Source of the DNA: Caballeronia choica
Lineage (GTDB): Bacteria > Pseudomonadota > Gammaproteobacteria > Burkholderiales > Burkholderiaceae
Length of the DNA: 64,000 bases
Direction: 5' to 3'
NCBI RefSeq assembly: GCF_001544535.1
Contig: NZ_FCON02000011.1
Coordinates: forward strand, 56,652 to 120,651
Shown: positions 26,794 through 36,012 of the stretch, piece by piece
How positions within the stretch are numbered: the stretch's first letter is position 1
Layout: each line of letters begins with the position of its first letter
Program-made: the position numbers and the translations under genes
Notes under the pieces: model-generated
The model's input: only the letters and a program-made list of their open reading frames with translations
What the model was told of the DNA's origin: nothing
Database searches by the model: none

Positions 26794-28413
26794 ATGACCA
26801 AGGACAAATCGCTTGATGCAGTCGCCAATGCTGGCATCCGGCTCGACGCGCTGACCCGACGCGGCGCCTCGCGGCGCGACGTCCTGCGCGCGTTGGCCGC
26901 GGGCGGACTGATGTCGATGACGGGCGCGGGCCTGCTCGCGGCGAGCGGCGCCGCAATCGCCCAGCAGGCGAAACCGAAGCAGGGCGGCAAGATTCGTGTC
27001 GCGACGCAATCGGCGTCCGCCGCCGATACGCTCGACCCCGCGAAAGGCGCGCTCGGCACGGATTACGTTCGCGCCAACATGTTCTACAACGGCCTGACCG
27101 AACTCGACTCGCATCTCGGCGCGCGGATGGCGCTCGCGGAGTCGCTGGAAACGAAGGACGCGACCGTGTGGGTCGTGAAGCTGCGCAGCGGCGTGCAGTT
27201 CCACGACGGCAAGTCGCTCGCACCGGCCGACGTCGTCTATTCGATCATGCGCCACAAGGACCCGGCGACCGCGTCGAAGGCGAAGACGCTCGCCGACCAG
27301 ATCAAGGAAGTGAAGGCCACCGGCCCGAACGAGGTGACGATCACGCTGGAAGGCGCGAACGCCGACCTGCCGGTGATCCTTGCGACGTCGCACTTCCTCA
27401 TCATCAAGGACGGCACCAAGGACTTCAAGACGGCCGTCGGCACCGGCCCGTTCAAGGTCAAGGAATTCTCGCCGGGCGTGCGCACGGTCGGCGTGAAGAA
27501 CGAGAAGTACTGGAAGCCGGGCATGCCGCATCTCGACGAGATCGAACTGATCGGCATCGGCGACGAACCGGCGCGCGTGAACGCGCTCCTCTCCGGCGAC
27601 GTGCAACTGATCAACGCGGTCAGCCCGCGCTCGACCGAGCGCATCAAGGGCACGAGCGGCTTCACGGTGCTGGAGACGAAGACGGGAACCTACACCGACC
27701 TCATCGTGCGCGATGAAGGCGGCATCACCGGGACCGAGGATTTCCGGCGCGGCATGATGTACCTGATGGATCGCGAGCAGATCCGCCGCGCGGTGTTCCG
27801 CGGCTTCGGGGCGATCGGCAACGACCAGCCGATCGATCCGACCAACAAGTACTACATGGCGGGCCTGCCGCAACGCGGCTTCGATCCCGACAAGGCCAAG
27901 TTCCACTTCCAGAAGGCGAAGCTCGGCAGCGCGCCGGTGCAGATCGTGGCGTCGCCGGCGGCGGACGGGTCCATCGAAATGGCGATGCTGCTCCAGCAGG
28001 TCGCGCCGCAAGCCGGCCTCAACCTGCAGGTGACGCGCGTGCCCGCCGACGGCTACTGGTCGAATCACTGGATGAAGCATCCGCTCGGCTTCGGGTCGGT
28101 GAACGGACGCCCGAGCGCGGACGTGATCTTCACGCAGTTCTTCAAGTCCGACGCGCCATGGAACGAGGCGAACTGGAAGAGCCCGCAGTTCGACCAGATG
28201 CTGGTCGCGGCACGCGGCGAACCGGACGATGCGAAGCGCAAGAAGATCTACGGCGACATGCAGGTGCTGGTGCATGACAACGGCGGCATCGGCATTCCGC
28301 TGTTCCAGAGCTCGCTCGACGCGCATACGACGAAGCTCAAGGGCCTCGGCTCGATTCCGCTCGCGGGGCTGATGGGCTTCGCGTTCGCGGAGAACGTCTG
28401 GCTCGAAGCCTGA
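26794..28413 (+). CDS. ABC transporter solute-binding protein (DppA/SBP_bac_5), Tat signal
   Basis: A 539-residue extracytoplasmic binding protein. The N-terminus has a twin-arginine signal (ASRRDVLRALAAGG) and a hydrophobic stretch ending ASGAAIAQQ, so it is likely exported folded. The body reads LRSGVQFHDGKSLAPADVVY and DVIFTQFFKSDAPWNEANW, typical of family-5 peptide/opine/nickel-binding proteins. It feeds the DppB/C/DF-like proteins just downstream. Ligand unknown; an opine, dipeptide or modified amino acid suits the oxidoreductases in the same unit. Confidence 0.92.
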   Translation: MTKDKSLDAVANAGIRLDALTRRGASRRDVLRALAAGGLMSMTGAGLLAASGAAIAQQAKPKQGGKIRVATQSASAADTLDPAKGALGTDYVRANMFYNGLTELDSHLGARMALAESLETKDATVWVVKLRSGVQFHDGKSLAPADVVYSIMRHKDPATASKAKTLADQIKEVKATGPNEVTITLEGANADLPVILATSHFLIIKDGTKDFKTAVGTGPFKVKEFSPGVRTVGVKNEKYWKPGMPHLDEIELIGIGDEPARVNALLSGDVQLINAVSPRSTERIKGTSGFTVLETKTGTYTDLIVRDEGGITGTEDFRRGMMYLMDREQIRRAVFRGFGAIGNDQPIDPTNKYYMAGLPQRGFDPDKAKFHFQKAKLGSAPVQIVASPAADGSIEMAMLLQQVAPQAGLNLQVTRVPADGYWSNHWMKHPLGFGSVNGRPSADVIFTQFFKSDAPWNEANWKSPQFDQMLVAARGEPDDAKRKKIYGDMQVLVHDNGGIGIPLFQSSLDAHTTKLKGLGSIPLAGLMGFAFAENVWLEA

Positions 28414-28430
28414 GACCGTCCTTCCCACGA

Positions 28431-28456
28431 CGCGCGCCTCGAACTCGCGGCGCGCG
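28431..28456 (+). other. GC hairpin between binding-protein and permease genes
   Basis: CGCGCGC (28431-28437) and GCGCGCG (28450-28456) form a 7-bp GC stem with a 12-base loop in the 67-bp gap. Such hairpins commonly keep binding-protein mRNA more abundant than permease mRNA. Confidence 0.4.
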
Positions 28457-28480
28457 GCCCCAACCCAGGAGGCGATTCCG

Positions 28481-29437
28481 ATGAAAGCACACGCGCAACG
28501 ACTCATCGCCGCGCGACTCGGCCTCGCGCTGCTCACGCTGCTGCTGGTGTCGGCGGTGGTGTTCGCGATCACCGGCCTGCTTCCCGGCGACGCCGCGCAA
28601 CAGGCGCTCGGGCAGGCGGCCACGCCCGAGGCCGTCGCGGCGCTGCGTCATCAGTTCGGGCTCGACCAGCCCGCGCTGCAACGCTACTTCCAGTGGCTCT
28701 TTCATATCGTGAGCGGCAACTTCGGCATCTCGCTGTCGAACAACCTGCCGGTGAGCGAACTCATTGCCACGCGCCTGCCGAATTCACTCGTGCTCGCCGG
28801 ACTCACGGCGCTCGTCTCCGTGCCGGTCGCGCTCGTGATCGGCATCGCATCGGCGATGTTTCGCGGCTCGCTGCTCGATCGCACGCTGAACGTGCTCACG
28901 CTCTCGACCGTCGCCGTGCCCGAGTTCCTGATCGCGACGGTCGCGGTGCTGATCTTCGCCGTGAAGCTGCGCTGGCTGCCGGCGCTGTCGTACTTGTCGG
29001 AGGTGAACTCGTTCGGCGGCCTGCTGCGCATCTACGCGATGCCCGTCATGACGCTCTGCTGCGTGATCGTCGCGCAGATGGCCCGCATGACGCGCGCCGC
29101 CGTCCTCGACCAGTTGAACGCATCGTATGTCGAGATGGCGATCCTGAAGGGCGCCTCGCCGATGCGCGTCGTGCTGCGCCACGTATTGCCCAACACCATC
29201 GGGCCGATCGCCAACGCGGTCGCGCTGAGCCTGTCGTATCTGTTCGGCGGCGTGGTGATCGTCGAATCGATCTTCAACTATCCGGGTCTCGCGAGCCTGA
29301 TGGTGGATGCCGTCACGAATCGCGACATGCCGCTCGTACAGGGCTGCGTGATGGTGTTCTGCGTGGCGTATCTGGCGCTCGTGCTGATCGCCGACCTGTG
29401 TCAAATCGTTTCCAACCCGAGGCTGCGTCAACGATGA
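28481..29437 (+). CDS. ABC transporter permease (DppB type)
   Basis: A 318-residue inner-membrane permease with six helices: an N-terminal helix (LALLTLLLVSAVVFAITGLL), PGD at the periplasmic loop, and the late EAA-type loop YVEMAILKGASPMRVVLRHV followed by VEYPG-like IFNYPGLASLMVDAV. GGAGGC lies before the ATG. Its stop overlaps the next permease start (ATGA). It forms the channel with the DppC-type protein. Confidence 0.94.
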   Translation: MKAHAQRLIAARLGLALLTLLLVSAVVFAITGLLPGDAAQQALGQAATPEAVAALRHQFGLDQPALQRYFQWLFHIVSGNFGISLSNNLPVSELIATRLPNSLVLAGLTALVSVPVALVIGIASAMFRGSLLDRTLNVLTLSTVAVPEFLIATVAVLIFAVKLRWLPALSYLSEVNSFGGLLRIYAMPVMTLCCVIVAQMARMTRAAVLDQLNASYVEMAILKGASPMRVVLRHVLPNTIGPIANAVALSLSYLFGGVVIVESIFNYPGLASLMVDAVTNRDMPLVQGCVMVFCVAYLALVLIADLCQIVSNPRLRQR

Positions 29438-30384
29438 TCCGACCCGCCACCCCTACCGCCCTCTATTCCGTGTCCGAAGAGAAGGGCGTCGAGCCCGCCG
29501 CCGGCCTGCAGGAGCCGTTGCCTGAAGCTGCGGCCGTCGTCAGGCGCGGCCTCCTGAAACGGCTCGTCGGCCGCTTCTCGGTGCTCGGCCTTATCGGCCT
29601 CGTGATCGTCGTGTTCTGGCTCGTCGTCGCGTTCATCGGGCCGCTCGTCGCGCCCTACAAGGGCGGCACGCTGACCTCGACGGAAATCTTCGGCACGTAT
29701 AGCGCCGCGTACCCGTTCGGCACCGACTATCTCGGCCGCGACATGCTGAGCCGCATTCTCTACGGCACGCGCTACACGGTCGGGCTCGCGCTCGCGGCGG
29801 CGGTCCTCGCGAGCTGCATCGGCACGTTTTTCGGCTTGCTCGCCGCCGTGTCGGGGCGCTGGGTCGATGAAATCCTGAGCCGCCTGTTCGACGCGCTGAT
29901 CTCCATTCCGAGCAAGGTGCTCGCGCTCGTCGTGATCGCGGCGTTCGGATCGTCGATTCCGATGCTGATGTCGGTCGCCGCGCTCGCCTACATTCCCGGC
30001 GCCTTCCGCATCTCGCGCTCGCTCGCCGTCAACCTGATGACGCTCGAATACGTGCAGGTCGCGAGAGCGCGCGGCGAGGGCCTGTTCTATATCGCGCGCG
30101 TCGAAGTGCTGCCGAACATGATCCATCCGATGCTCGCGGACTTCGGCCTGCGCTTCGTGTTCATCGTGCTCCTGTTGAGCGGCCTCTCCTTCCTCGGCCT
30201 CGGCGTGCAGCCGCCCGACGCGGACTGGGGCTCGCTCGTGCGCGAGAACATCGGCGGCCTTTCCGAAGGCGCGCCCGCCGTGCTGATGCCGGCCGTCGCG
30301 ATCGCGACGCTGACCATCGGCGTGAACCTCTTGATCGACAACCTGCGCCGCCGTGGCGGCCGCGGGCAGGGAGCCGCGCAATGA
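29434..30384 (+). CDS. ABC transporter permease (DppC type)
   Basis: A 316-residue partner permease. About 45 polar residues precede the first helix (LGLIGLVIVVFWLVVAFIGP). HPFGTDxxGRD appears as YPFGTDYLGRDMLSRILYGT and the coupling loop is YVQVARARGEGLFYIARVEV. The late FLGLGVQPPDADWGSLVREN is a DppC hallmark. The start at 29434 overlaps the DppB stop, and the stop overlaps the ATPase start, so all three are translationally coupled. Confidence 0.94.
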   Translation: MIRPATPTALYSVSEEKGVEPAAGLQEPLPEAAAVVRRGLLKRLVGRFSVLGLIGLVIVVFWLVVAFIGPLVAPYKGGTLTSTEIFGTYSAAYPFGTDYLGRDMLSRILYGTRYTVGLALAAAVLASCIGTFFGLLAAVSGRWVDEILSRLFDALISIPSKVLALVVIAAFGSSIPMLMSVAALAYIPGAFRISRSLAVNLMTLEYVQVARARGEGLFYIARVEVLPNMIHPMLADFGLRFVFIVLLLSGLSFLGLGVQPPDADWGSLVRENIGGLSEGAPAVLMPAVAIATLTIGVNLLIDNLRRRGGRGQGAAQ

Positions 30385-32210
30385 GCATGATCGAAGTGAA
30401 GGGCTTGCGGGTGGTCGCGGGCACGGCGCCGGACGCCGTCGTCGAGATCGTGAAGAGCGTGGATTTCACGGTGAAGAAGGGCGAAGTGCTGGCGCTGATC
30501 GGCGAATCGGGATCGGGCAAGACGACGATCGCGCTTGCGCTGCTCGGCCATGCGCGCATGGGCTGTTCGATCGCGGGCGGTTCGGTGCGGATCGGCGATG
30601 TGGAAGTGCTCGCGCTCGACCAGCGCGGCCGGCGCGCGCTGCGTGCGCGCACCGTCGCGTATGTAGCGCAGAGCGCATCGGCCGGTTTCAACCCGGCGCG
30701 CACGATCATGGACCAGGTCACCGAGCCTGCGCTCCTGCACAAGCTGATGACGCCGGCCGCCGCGCGCGAGAAGGCCGTCGCGCTGTTCCGGTCGCTCGCG
30801 TTGCCCGCGCCGGAGACGATCGGCGAGCGCTATCCGCATCAGGTGTCGGGCGGCCAGTTGCAGCGCCTGATGGCGGCGATGGCGCTGATCACCGACCCGG
30901 CCGTCGTCGTGTTCGACGAGCCGACGACCGCGCTCGACGTCACCACGCAAATCGAAGTGCTCGCGGCGTTCAAGAAGGTGATCCGCGAGCTCGGGACGAC
31001 GGCCGTCTACGTGTCGCACGATCTCGCGGTGGTCGCGCAGATGGCGGACCGCATCGTCGTGCTGAACGGCGGCACCGTGCGCGAGAACGGCACGACGGCG
31101 CAAGTGCTCGATGCGCCCGTGGACGCGTACACGCGCCAGTTGCTCGCGGCGACGCGCCGTCCGGAACCGGAACTCGCGCCGGTGGCGAACGAAGCCGTGC
31201 CGCCGCTGCTCGAAATCCGCGGCTTGAGCGCGGGTTACGGACGCATCGACCGCAACGGCGTGCCGGCCGTGCGCGTGCTCGACGACGTGAGCCTGCGCAT
31301 TCCGCGCGGCAGCACGCTCGGCGTGATCGGCGAATCGGGATCGGGCAAGACGACGCTCGCGCGCGTCGTGGCGGGCCTCGTCGATCGTGCGCGCGGCGAA
31401 GTGCTGCTCGACGGCAAGCCGCTGCCCGCGCAATTGTCGAAGCGCACGCTCGACCAGTACCGGCGCATCCAGATCGTGTTCCAGAACGCGGACACCGCGC
31501 TCAACCCGAGCCGCACGATCGCCGACATCCTCGCGCGGCCGATGAACTTCTATCACGGCCTGCGCGGTGCCGCCGCGCAAAAGCGCATGCTCGAACTGCT
31601 CGACCTCGTGAAGCTGCCGGCATCGATTGCGCAGCGCCAGCCGGGCGGCTTGTCGGGCGGACAGAAGCAGCGCGTGAATCTCGCGCGCGCGCTCGCCGCC
31701 GATCCCGCGCTGATTCTCTGCGATGAAGTGACCTCCGCGCTCGATACGGTCGTCGGCGCGGCGATCCTCGAACTGCTCGCGGAACTGCGCCGCGAACTGG
31801 GCGTGTCGTACATGTTCATCAGCCACGATATCTCGACGGTGCGCGCGATCTGCGACGAAGTGATCGTGCTGTATGCGGGGCAGCGCGTCGAATCCGGCCA
31901 GCGCGACGTGCTCGCCGCACCGCCATACCACCCGTACACGGGCCTGCTCGTCGACTCGGTGCCCGCGTTGCAGCCGGGCTGGCTCGACGCGCGCCGGTTG
32001 ATCGCCGGGGCCGCGCTGCCGGCGATGGGCGCGAGCCACGATGTCGGCGAACTGTGCAGTTTCCGCGGGCGTTGTCCGGTGCGCATCGACGGCAAGTGCA
32101 ACGTCACGCCGCCGTCGCTCAGGAAGCTGCCTTCGGGCGCCGAGATCCTGTGTCATCACTCGATCGCCGATCTCAACCGCATGCAGACCGCCGACACGGT
32201 GGCCGCATGA
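30381..32210 (+). CDS. Fused double ABC ATPase (DppD-DppF type)
   Basis: A 609-residue protein with two complete nucleotide-binding domains. The first (about 1-270) has Walker A GESGSGKTT, signature VSGGQLQRL and Walker B VVVFDEPTTALD. The second (about 275-560) has GESGSGKTT, LSGGQKQRVNLARAL and LILCDEVTSALD. Each is followed by a switch His in YVSHDLAVV or FISHDISTV. A C-terminal Cys-containing oligopeptide-ATPase tail (GELCSFRGRCPVRIDGKCNV) closes it. One polypeptide replaces the separate DppD and DppF proteins. Overlaps at both ends give tight coupling. Confidence 0.94.
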   Translation: MSMIEVKGLRVVAGTAPDAVVEIVKSVDFTVKKGEVLALIGESGSGKTTIALALLGHARMGCSIAGGSVRIGDVEVLALDQRGRRALRARTVAYVAQSASAGFNPARTIMDQVTEPALLHKLMTPAAAREKAVALFRSLALPAPETIGERYPHQVSGGQLQRLMAAMALITDPAVVVFDEPTTALDVTTQIEVLAAFKKVIRELGTTAVYVSHDLAVVAQMADRIVVLNGGTVRENGTTAQVLDAPVDAYTRQLLAATRRPEPELAPVANEAVPPLLEIRGLSAGYGRIDRNGVPAVRVLDDVSLRIPRGSTLGVIGESGSGKTTLARVVAGLVDRARGEVLLDGKPLPAQLSKRTLDQYRRIQIVFQNADTALNPSRTIADILARPMNFYHGLRGAAAQKRMLELLDLVKLPASIAQRQPGGLSGGQKQRVNLARALAADPALILCDEVTSALDTVVGAAILELLAELRRELGVSYMFISHDISTVRAICDEVIVLYAGQRVESGQRDVLAAPPYHPYTGLLVDSVPALQPGWLDARRLIAGAALPAMGASHDVGELCSFRGRCPVRIDGKCNVTPPSLRKLPSGAEILCHHSIADLNRMQTADTVAA

Positions 32211-32521
32211 GCGGGCGCTTCGTACGCGTGGCGGAGCAGGGGCGCAGGACGTTTGCGATCAGCATCGACGGCGTGCGCGCCGAAGCCGCCGAAGGCGACA
32301 CGCTGATGGTCGCGTTGCTCACCTCGCGCGATGCGTTGCGCGACTCCGAATTCGGCGACGGCCGGCGCGCTGGCTTCTGCCTGATGGGCGCGTGCCAGGA
32401 TTGCTGGGTCTGGACCGCCGAGGGATTGCGCGTTCGCGCCTGCACGACGCCGGCCGAGCCCGGCATGGCGATCGTGACGCGGCTCGCTATGGCCGGGGAG
32501 GGCGTATGGCCGCGCGCGTAA
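32207..32521 (+). CDS. [2Fe-2S] small subunit of a three-part oxidoreductase
   Basis: A 104-residue ferredoxin-like protein with the loop GFCLMGACQDCWV (Cys58, Cys63, Cys66) and a fourth ligand Cys79 in RACTT. This matches HcnA / opine-oxidase / D-hydroxyproline dehydrogenase small subunits. The start overlaps the ATPase stop, and the 3' end overlaps the next gene by 16 bases. It likely relays electrons between the two flavoproteins encoded next. Confidence 0.9.
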   Translation: MSGRFVRVAEQGRRTFAISIDGVRAEAAEGDTLMVALLTSRDALRDSEFGDGRRAGFCLMGACQDCWVWTAEGLRVRACTTPAEPGMAIVTRLAMAGEGVWPRA

Positions 32522-33903
32522 TCGTGATCGGCGCCGGGCCGGCGGGCGTGCGCGCCGCACAGGCGCTGGTGGAAGCGGGGCTGCGGCCGGTTGTCATCGA
32601 CGAAGGCCGGCGCGACGGCGGGCAGATCTATCGACGGCAGCCGGAAGGATTTTCGCGTTCGTACGAGACGCTTTATGGCACGGAAGCCGGGCGCGCCGCG
32701 TCGCTGCATCAGGATTTCGACACGCTGAAAGGCCGCATCGACTATCGGCCCGAGACGCTCGTCTGGAACATCGGGCCGAAGAGCGTCCACGTCGTGACCG
32801 GCACGCTGTATCGCGAACTCGCGTTCGATGCGCTCATCATCTGCAGCGGCGCCACCGACCGCCTGATGCCCGTGCCCGGCTGGCATCTCGCCGGGACCTA
32901 CAGCCTCGGCGGCGCGCAGGTCGCGCTGAAGTCGCAGGGTTGCGCGATCGGTGCCCGCACGGTGCTGATGGGCACCGGGCCGCTCCTGTATCTCGTCGCG
33001 GCGCAATACGTGAAGGCGGGCGCGACAGTCGCGGCGGTGCTCGATACCTCGACTGTCACGCAACGCCTGCGCGCCTTGCCCCGCTTGCTCGCGATTCCGG
33101 CTGCGTTGCGAAAGGGCATCGCGTTGACCGGCGTGCTGAAGCGCGCGCGCGTGCCGGTTCATCGCGGCGTGACGCCGGTTCGCATCGCGGGGTCGGGCGA
33201 GCATGGCGTGACGGGCGTCGAAGCGCGGCTCGCGGGCGGCGCGAAGTTCGAAGCCGAATGCGATGCGGTCGGGCTTGGCTACCACCTGCGTCCCGAAACA
33301 CAGCTCGCCGATCTCGCCGGCTGCGCATTCCGTTTCGACGAAGATGCCCGCCAATGGCTCGCGCACACGGACGAAGACGGCAGGAGTTCGGTCGAGGGCG
33401 TCTATCTCGCGGGCGATGGCGCGCGCGTGCGCGGCGCCGGTGCCGCCGAGCGCTCGGGCCGGCTCGCCGCGCTCGCCGCGTTGCACGACGCCGGCATCAA
33501 AACCGAGGGCAGCGAAGGCATCGGACGCCTGCGCGCCGAACTCGCGCGCTTCACGCGCTTCGCCGCCGGGTTGCGCACGGCGTTTCCGTGGCCCGCGCAT
33601 TTCGCGGCGAGCTTGCCCGATGAAACCATCGTCTGCCGATGCGAAGCGGTCACGGCGGGCGAACTGAGACGCGTCGTCCGCGAGACCGGTGCGCAGGAGG
33701 CGAATCGCGCGAAGGCGTTTTCGCGCGTCGGCATGGGGCGTTGCCAGGGCCGCTTTTGCGCTCACGCGGGCGCCGAGGTGATCGCGGCCGAAGCGCGCGT
33801 GCCGCTGGCTTCGGTCGGCCGCTTGCGCGGACAGGCGCCCGTCAAGCCGTTGCCGATGGCCCTTCACGCAGAGCCTCAAGAAGAACAGGAGAGCGCGCAA
33901 TGA
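32506..33903 (+). CDS. FAD/[2Fe-2S] oxidoreductase subunit (HcnB/OoxA-like)
   Basis: A 465-residue pyridine-nucleotide-disulfide-type flavoprotein. The FAD motif is VIVIGAGPAGVRAAQALVEA, the second dinucleotide motif is RTVLMGTGPLLYLVAAQY, and YLAGDGARVRGAGAAERSGR is the late FAD motif. A BFD-like C-terminal cluster has Cys377, Cys379, Cys413 and Cys418 (VCRCEAV...GRCQGRFC). This is the alpha-type subunit of HcnABC, octopine/nopaline oxidase and D-hydroxyproline dehydrogenase complexes. The start at 32506 lies within the preceding gene; longer frames there are shadows. Confidence 0.92.
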   Translation: MAARVIVIGAGPAGVRAAQALVEAGLRPVVIDEGRRDGGQIYRRQPEGFSRSYETLYGTEAGRAASLHQDFDTLKGRIDYRPETLVWNIGPKSVHVVTGTLYRELAFDALIICSGATDRLMPVPGWHLAGTYSLGGAQVALKSQGCAIGARTVLMGTGPLLYLVAAQYVKAGATVAAVLDTSTVTQRLRALPRLLAIPAALRKGIALTGVLKRARVPVHRGVTPVRIAGSGEHGVTGVEARLAGGAKFEAECDAVGLGYHLRPETQLADLAGCAFRFDEDARQWLAHTDEDGRSSVEGVYLAGDGARVRGAGAAERSGRLAALAALHDAGIKTEGSEGIGRLRAELARFTRFAAGLRTAFPWPAHFAASLPDETIVCRCEAVTAGELRRVVRETGAQEANRAKAFSRVGMGRCQGRFCAHAGAEVIAAEARVPLASVGRLRGQAPVKPLPMALHAEPQEEQESAQ

Positions 33904-35051
33904 GCGAGCAAGCCGACGTGATCGTGATCGGCGGCGGCATCATGGGTACGTCGACGGCGTTTTTCCTGCGACGGCGCAAGCGCTCGGTGATCGTGCTCGA
34001 ACGCGGCCTGACGGGCCAGCAGGCGAGCGGCGTCAATTTCGGCGGCATTCGCCGGCAAGGCCGCGCGCTGCCGCAACTCGCAATGGCGAACCGCGCGCTC
34101 GAAACCTGGCGGCGCTCGAAGGAACTGCTGAACGAGGACGTGGAGTTTCTTCCCTCCGGCCATACGCGCGTCTGCTATCACGAACACGACGCCGACTACT
34201 TCGACCGCTACGCCGCCGACGCCCGCGCGTATGGACTCGACCTGGAAGTCCTGCACGGCGCCGCGATGTTCGAGCGCTTTCCGTTTCTCGGACGCGAGGT
34301 GCTGGCCGCGTCGATCTCCCCGCTCGACGGCCACGCCAATCCGCGCCTTGCATCGCCGGCCTTCGCACGCGCGGCGATCAGGCTCGGCGCGCGGATCGTC
34401 GAGAATACGGAGATCGTGCGCGTCGAGAAGGACGGGGAGGGCTTTCGCGTCGAGAGTGCGGCGGGCGACGTGTATCGCGCGGCGCAACTCGTGATCTGCG
34501 CGGGCGCGTGGGCGAGCGCGCTCACGCAGCAGTTCGACGAGCCGGTGCCGTTGGCGGCGCGCGGTCCGCAGATGGCCGTGACGGAGCCGGTGCCGTATGT
34601 GTTCAAGTCGTCGATGGGCGTGTACACCTCGGTCAAGGCGGAGAGCGTCTATTTCCGCCAGATTCCGCGCGGCAACATCATCCTGGGCGGCGGCCCGCCG
34701 GGTCCCGCCGATGCAGGCACGCGCCGCGCGTCCGTCTTGCCGCAGAACACCGTCCACCAGATCGCGCAGTTCCGCCGCCTCGTTCCCGCGCTGGCGCCGC
34801 TCAACGTGATCCGGGTGTGGAGCGGCGTCGAAGGCTATCTGCCGGACTCGGAACCCGTGATCGGCCCGAGTTCGAAAGTGGACGGGCTCTTCTACGCGTT
34901 CGGCTTCAGCGGCTCGGGCTTCCAGATCGGGCCGGGCGTCGGCGAGACGCTCGCCGAACTCGTCGATACCGGCCGCACGCCAATACCGCTCGACGCCTTC
35001 TCCATCAGGCGCTTCGCGCTCGCGCCGGAAACCTCGGTGCTTTCGTCATGA
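33900..35051 (+). CDS. FAD-dependent substrate-oxidising subunit (DAO family, HcnC/OoxB-like)
   Basis: A 383-residue DAO-fold flavoprotein, overlapping the previous gene by 4 bases (ATGA). The FAD motif is DVIVIGGGIMGTSTAFFLRR, and GQQASGVNFGGIRRQGRALP is the segment after the isoalloxazine site. The C-terminal FYAFGFSGSGFQIGPGVGET is the last FAD contact. It is the likely site of substrate oxidation at an amine carbon, with electrons leaving through the two preceding subunits. Glycine, opines, D-hydroxyproline and related secondary amines are family substrates; the true one is unknown. Confidence 0.92.
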   Translation: MSEQADVIVIGGGIMGTSTAFFLRRRKRSVIVLERGLTGQQASGVNFGGIRRQGRALPQLAMANRALETWRRSKELLNEDVEFLPSGHTRVCYHEHDADYFDRYAADARAYGLDLEVLHGAAMFERFPFLGREVLAASISPLDGHANPRLASPAFARAAIRLGARIVENTEIVRVEKDGEGFRVESAAGDVYRAAQLVICAGAWASALTQQFDEPVPLAARGPQMAVTEPVPYVFKSSMGVYTSVKAESVYFRQIPRGNIILGGGPPGPADAGTRRASVLPQNTVHQIAQFRRLVPALAPLNVIRVWSGVEGYLPDSEPVIGPSSKVDGLFYAFGFSGSGFQIGPGVGETLAELVDTGRTPIPLDAFSIRRFALAPETSVLSS

Positions 35052-35395
35052 TGCCCTCGAAGCCACCGGCCGCCCTCGACGATGCCCTCGCGTTCATCGA
35101 AGCGCATTTCGATGAACCGGTGCGGCTCGCGCAACTCGCCGAACTGTCGGCGCTCAGCGTGTCGCGCTTTGCGACCGTGTTCCGGCAGCAAGTCGGGCTT
35201 TCGCCGTATCGCTATCTTTGCGGCGTGCGCATCCGGCGCGCGCAGACGCTGCTGCTTGCGGGCGTGCCGGGGTCGGTCGTGGCGGCGGAAGTCGGCTTCT
35301 TCGACCAGAGCCATTTCGCGCGGCACTTCAAGCGCTTCTGCGGGATGACGCCGAGTTCGTTCCTGCAGAGTGCGGGGCACGCCACACGCGGCTAG
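35048..35395 (+). CDS. Short AraC-family regulator (DNA-binding domain only)
   Basis: A 115-residue protein made almost only of the two-helix-turn-helix AraC domain: PVRLAQLAELSALSVSRFAT and VVAAEVGFFDQSHFARHFKR, ending MTPSSFLQS. No effector domain is present. Its ATG overlaps the stop of the oxidoreductase gene, so it is made with the operon. It may act constitutively as an activator or through a partner. Confidence 0.88.
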   Translation: MMPSKPPAALDDALAFIEAHFDEPVRLAQLAELSALSVSRFATVFRQQVGLSPYRYLCGVRIRRAQTLLLAGVPGSVVAAEVGFFDQSHFARHFKRFCGMTPSSFLQSAGHATRG

Positions 35396-36012
35396 GCCAA
35401 GGCGCGAGGCGCCCGAAAAGCCGAAGGTATCCCGGATGCAACGTTTTCAATGGCGCGCCTGCGGCCCCCTTGCGGACTCACGAGAACAATGTGAAAGCGC
35501 CACGAACGTTATGCAGCATGGCCATGCAGATTTCATATCGCTCGACTTCCCGACTTGCCCGGCTTTATCGATAAACCCAGGCTCAGCAATGCAACATTCT
35601 TGAAGCACGTCCTCAACCGACATAGCGCCTGAGGCGCGTGCGCGAATCAATCACGGATAGGGAAGGCGCGCAAACGCTAAACCGATTTTTCTGCGCTGAT
35701 GAAAGCGCCATCGATAATTCCCGCGCTTTCGTTTCTTCAGGTCAAAACTGAATCAAATTCGATCGAGCGTCGGACGTATGGTGTGACACATCCTTTCCGC
35801 CTGCCTTATTGGTATGGCGTTTGGGACTGCTGGCACGGCTCTCGCTTATGTATGACAAAGCACAAAGAAGAACCGCCCGCCAAAGCGGCAATAAAGGTGC
35901 TACGGGGCTGGTCGCTACGTGTTTCGATGGACGCCACTAGATGCGTTTCACGAATCCGAAGCAGACCGGAAAAAATACAGCGCTAAGCGCACAGACCAAG
36001 CGAAAAAAAACC
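35396..36012. other. 617-bp intergenic region with a perfect 12-bp palindrome
   Basis: No convincing gene was found; frames here lack ribosome-binding sites and family features. The region is AT-richer than its surroundings. TTTATCGATAAA at 35564-35575 is a perfect palindrome. The region ends in an A8 run directly before the Crp-type gene. It may hold that gene's promoter, but no clear -35/-10 pair was picked. Confidence 0.5.

Noticed and set aside
26776-28623. A 615-codon minus-strand open frame
   Set aside because: A shadow of the Tat-exported binding protein, with no signal sequence or domain of its own.
30087-32159. A 690-codon minus-strand open frame
   Set aside because: Opposite the fused ABC ATPase gene. 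Its translation is low-complexity Arg/His/Asp-rich, with no known family, whereas the plus strand has two perfect nucleotide-binding domains.
35699-35986. A 95-codon open frame before the Crp-like gene
   Set aside because: No ribosome-binding site and no family features, and it reads through the likely promoter region of the next gene.
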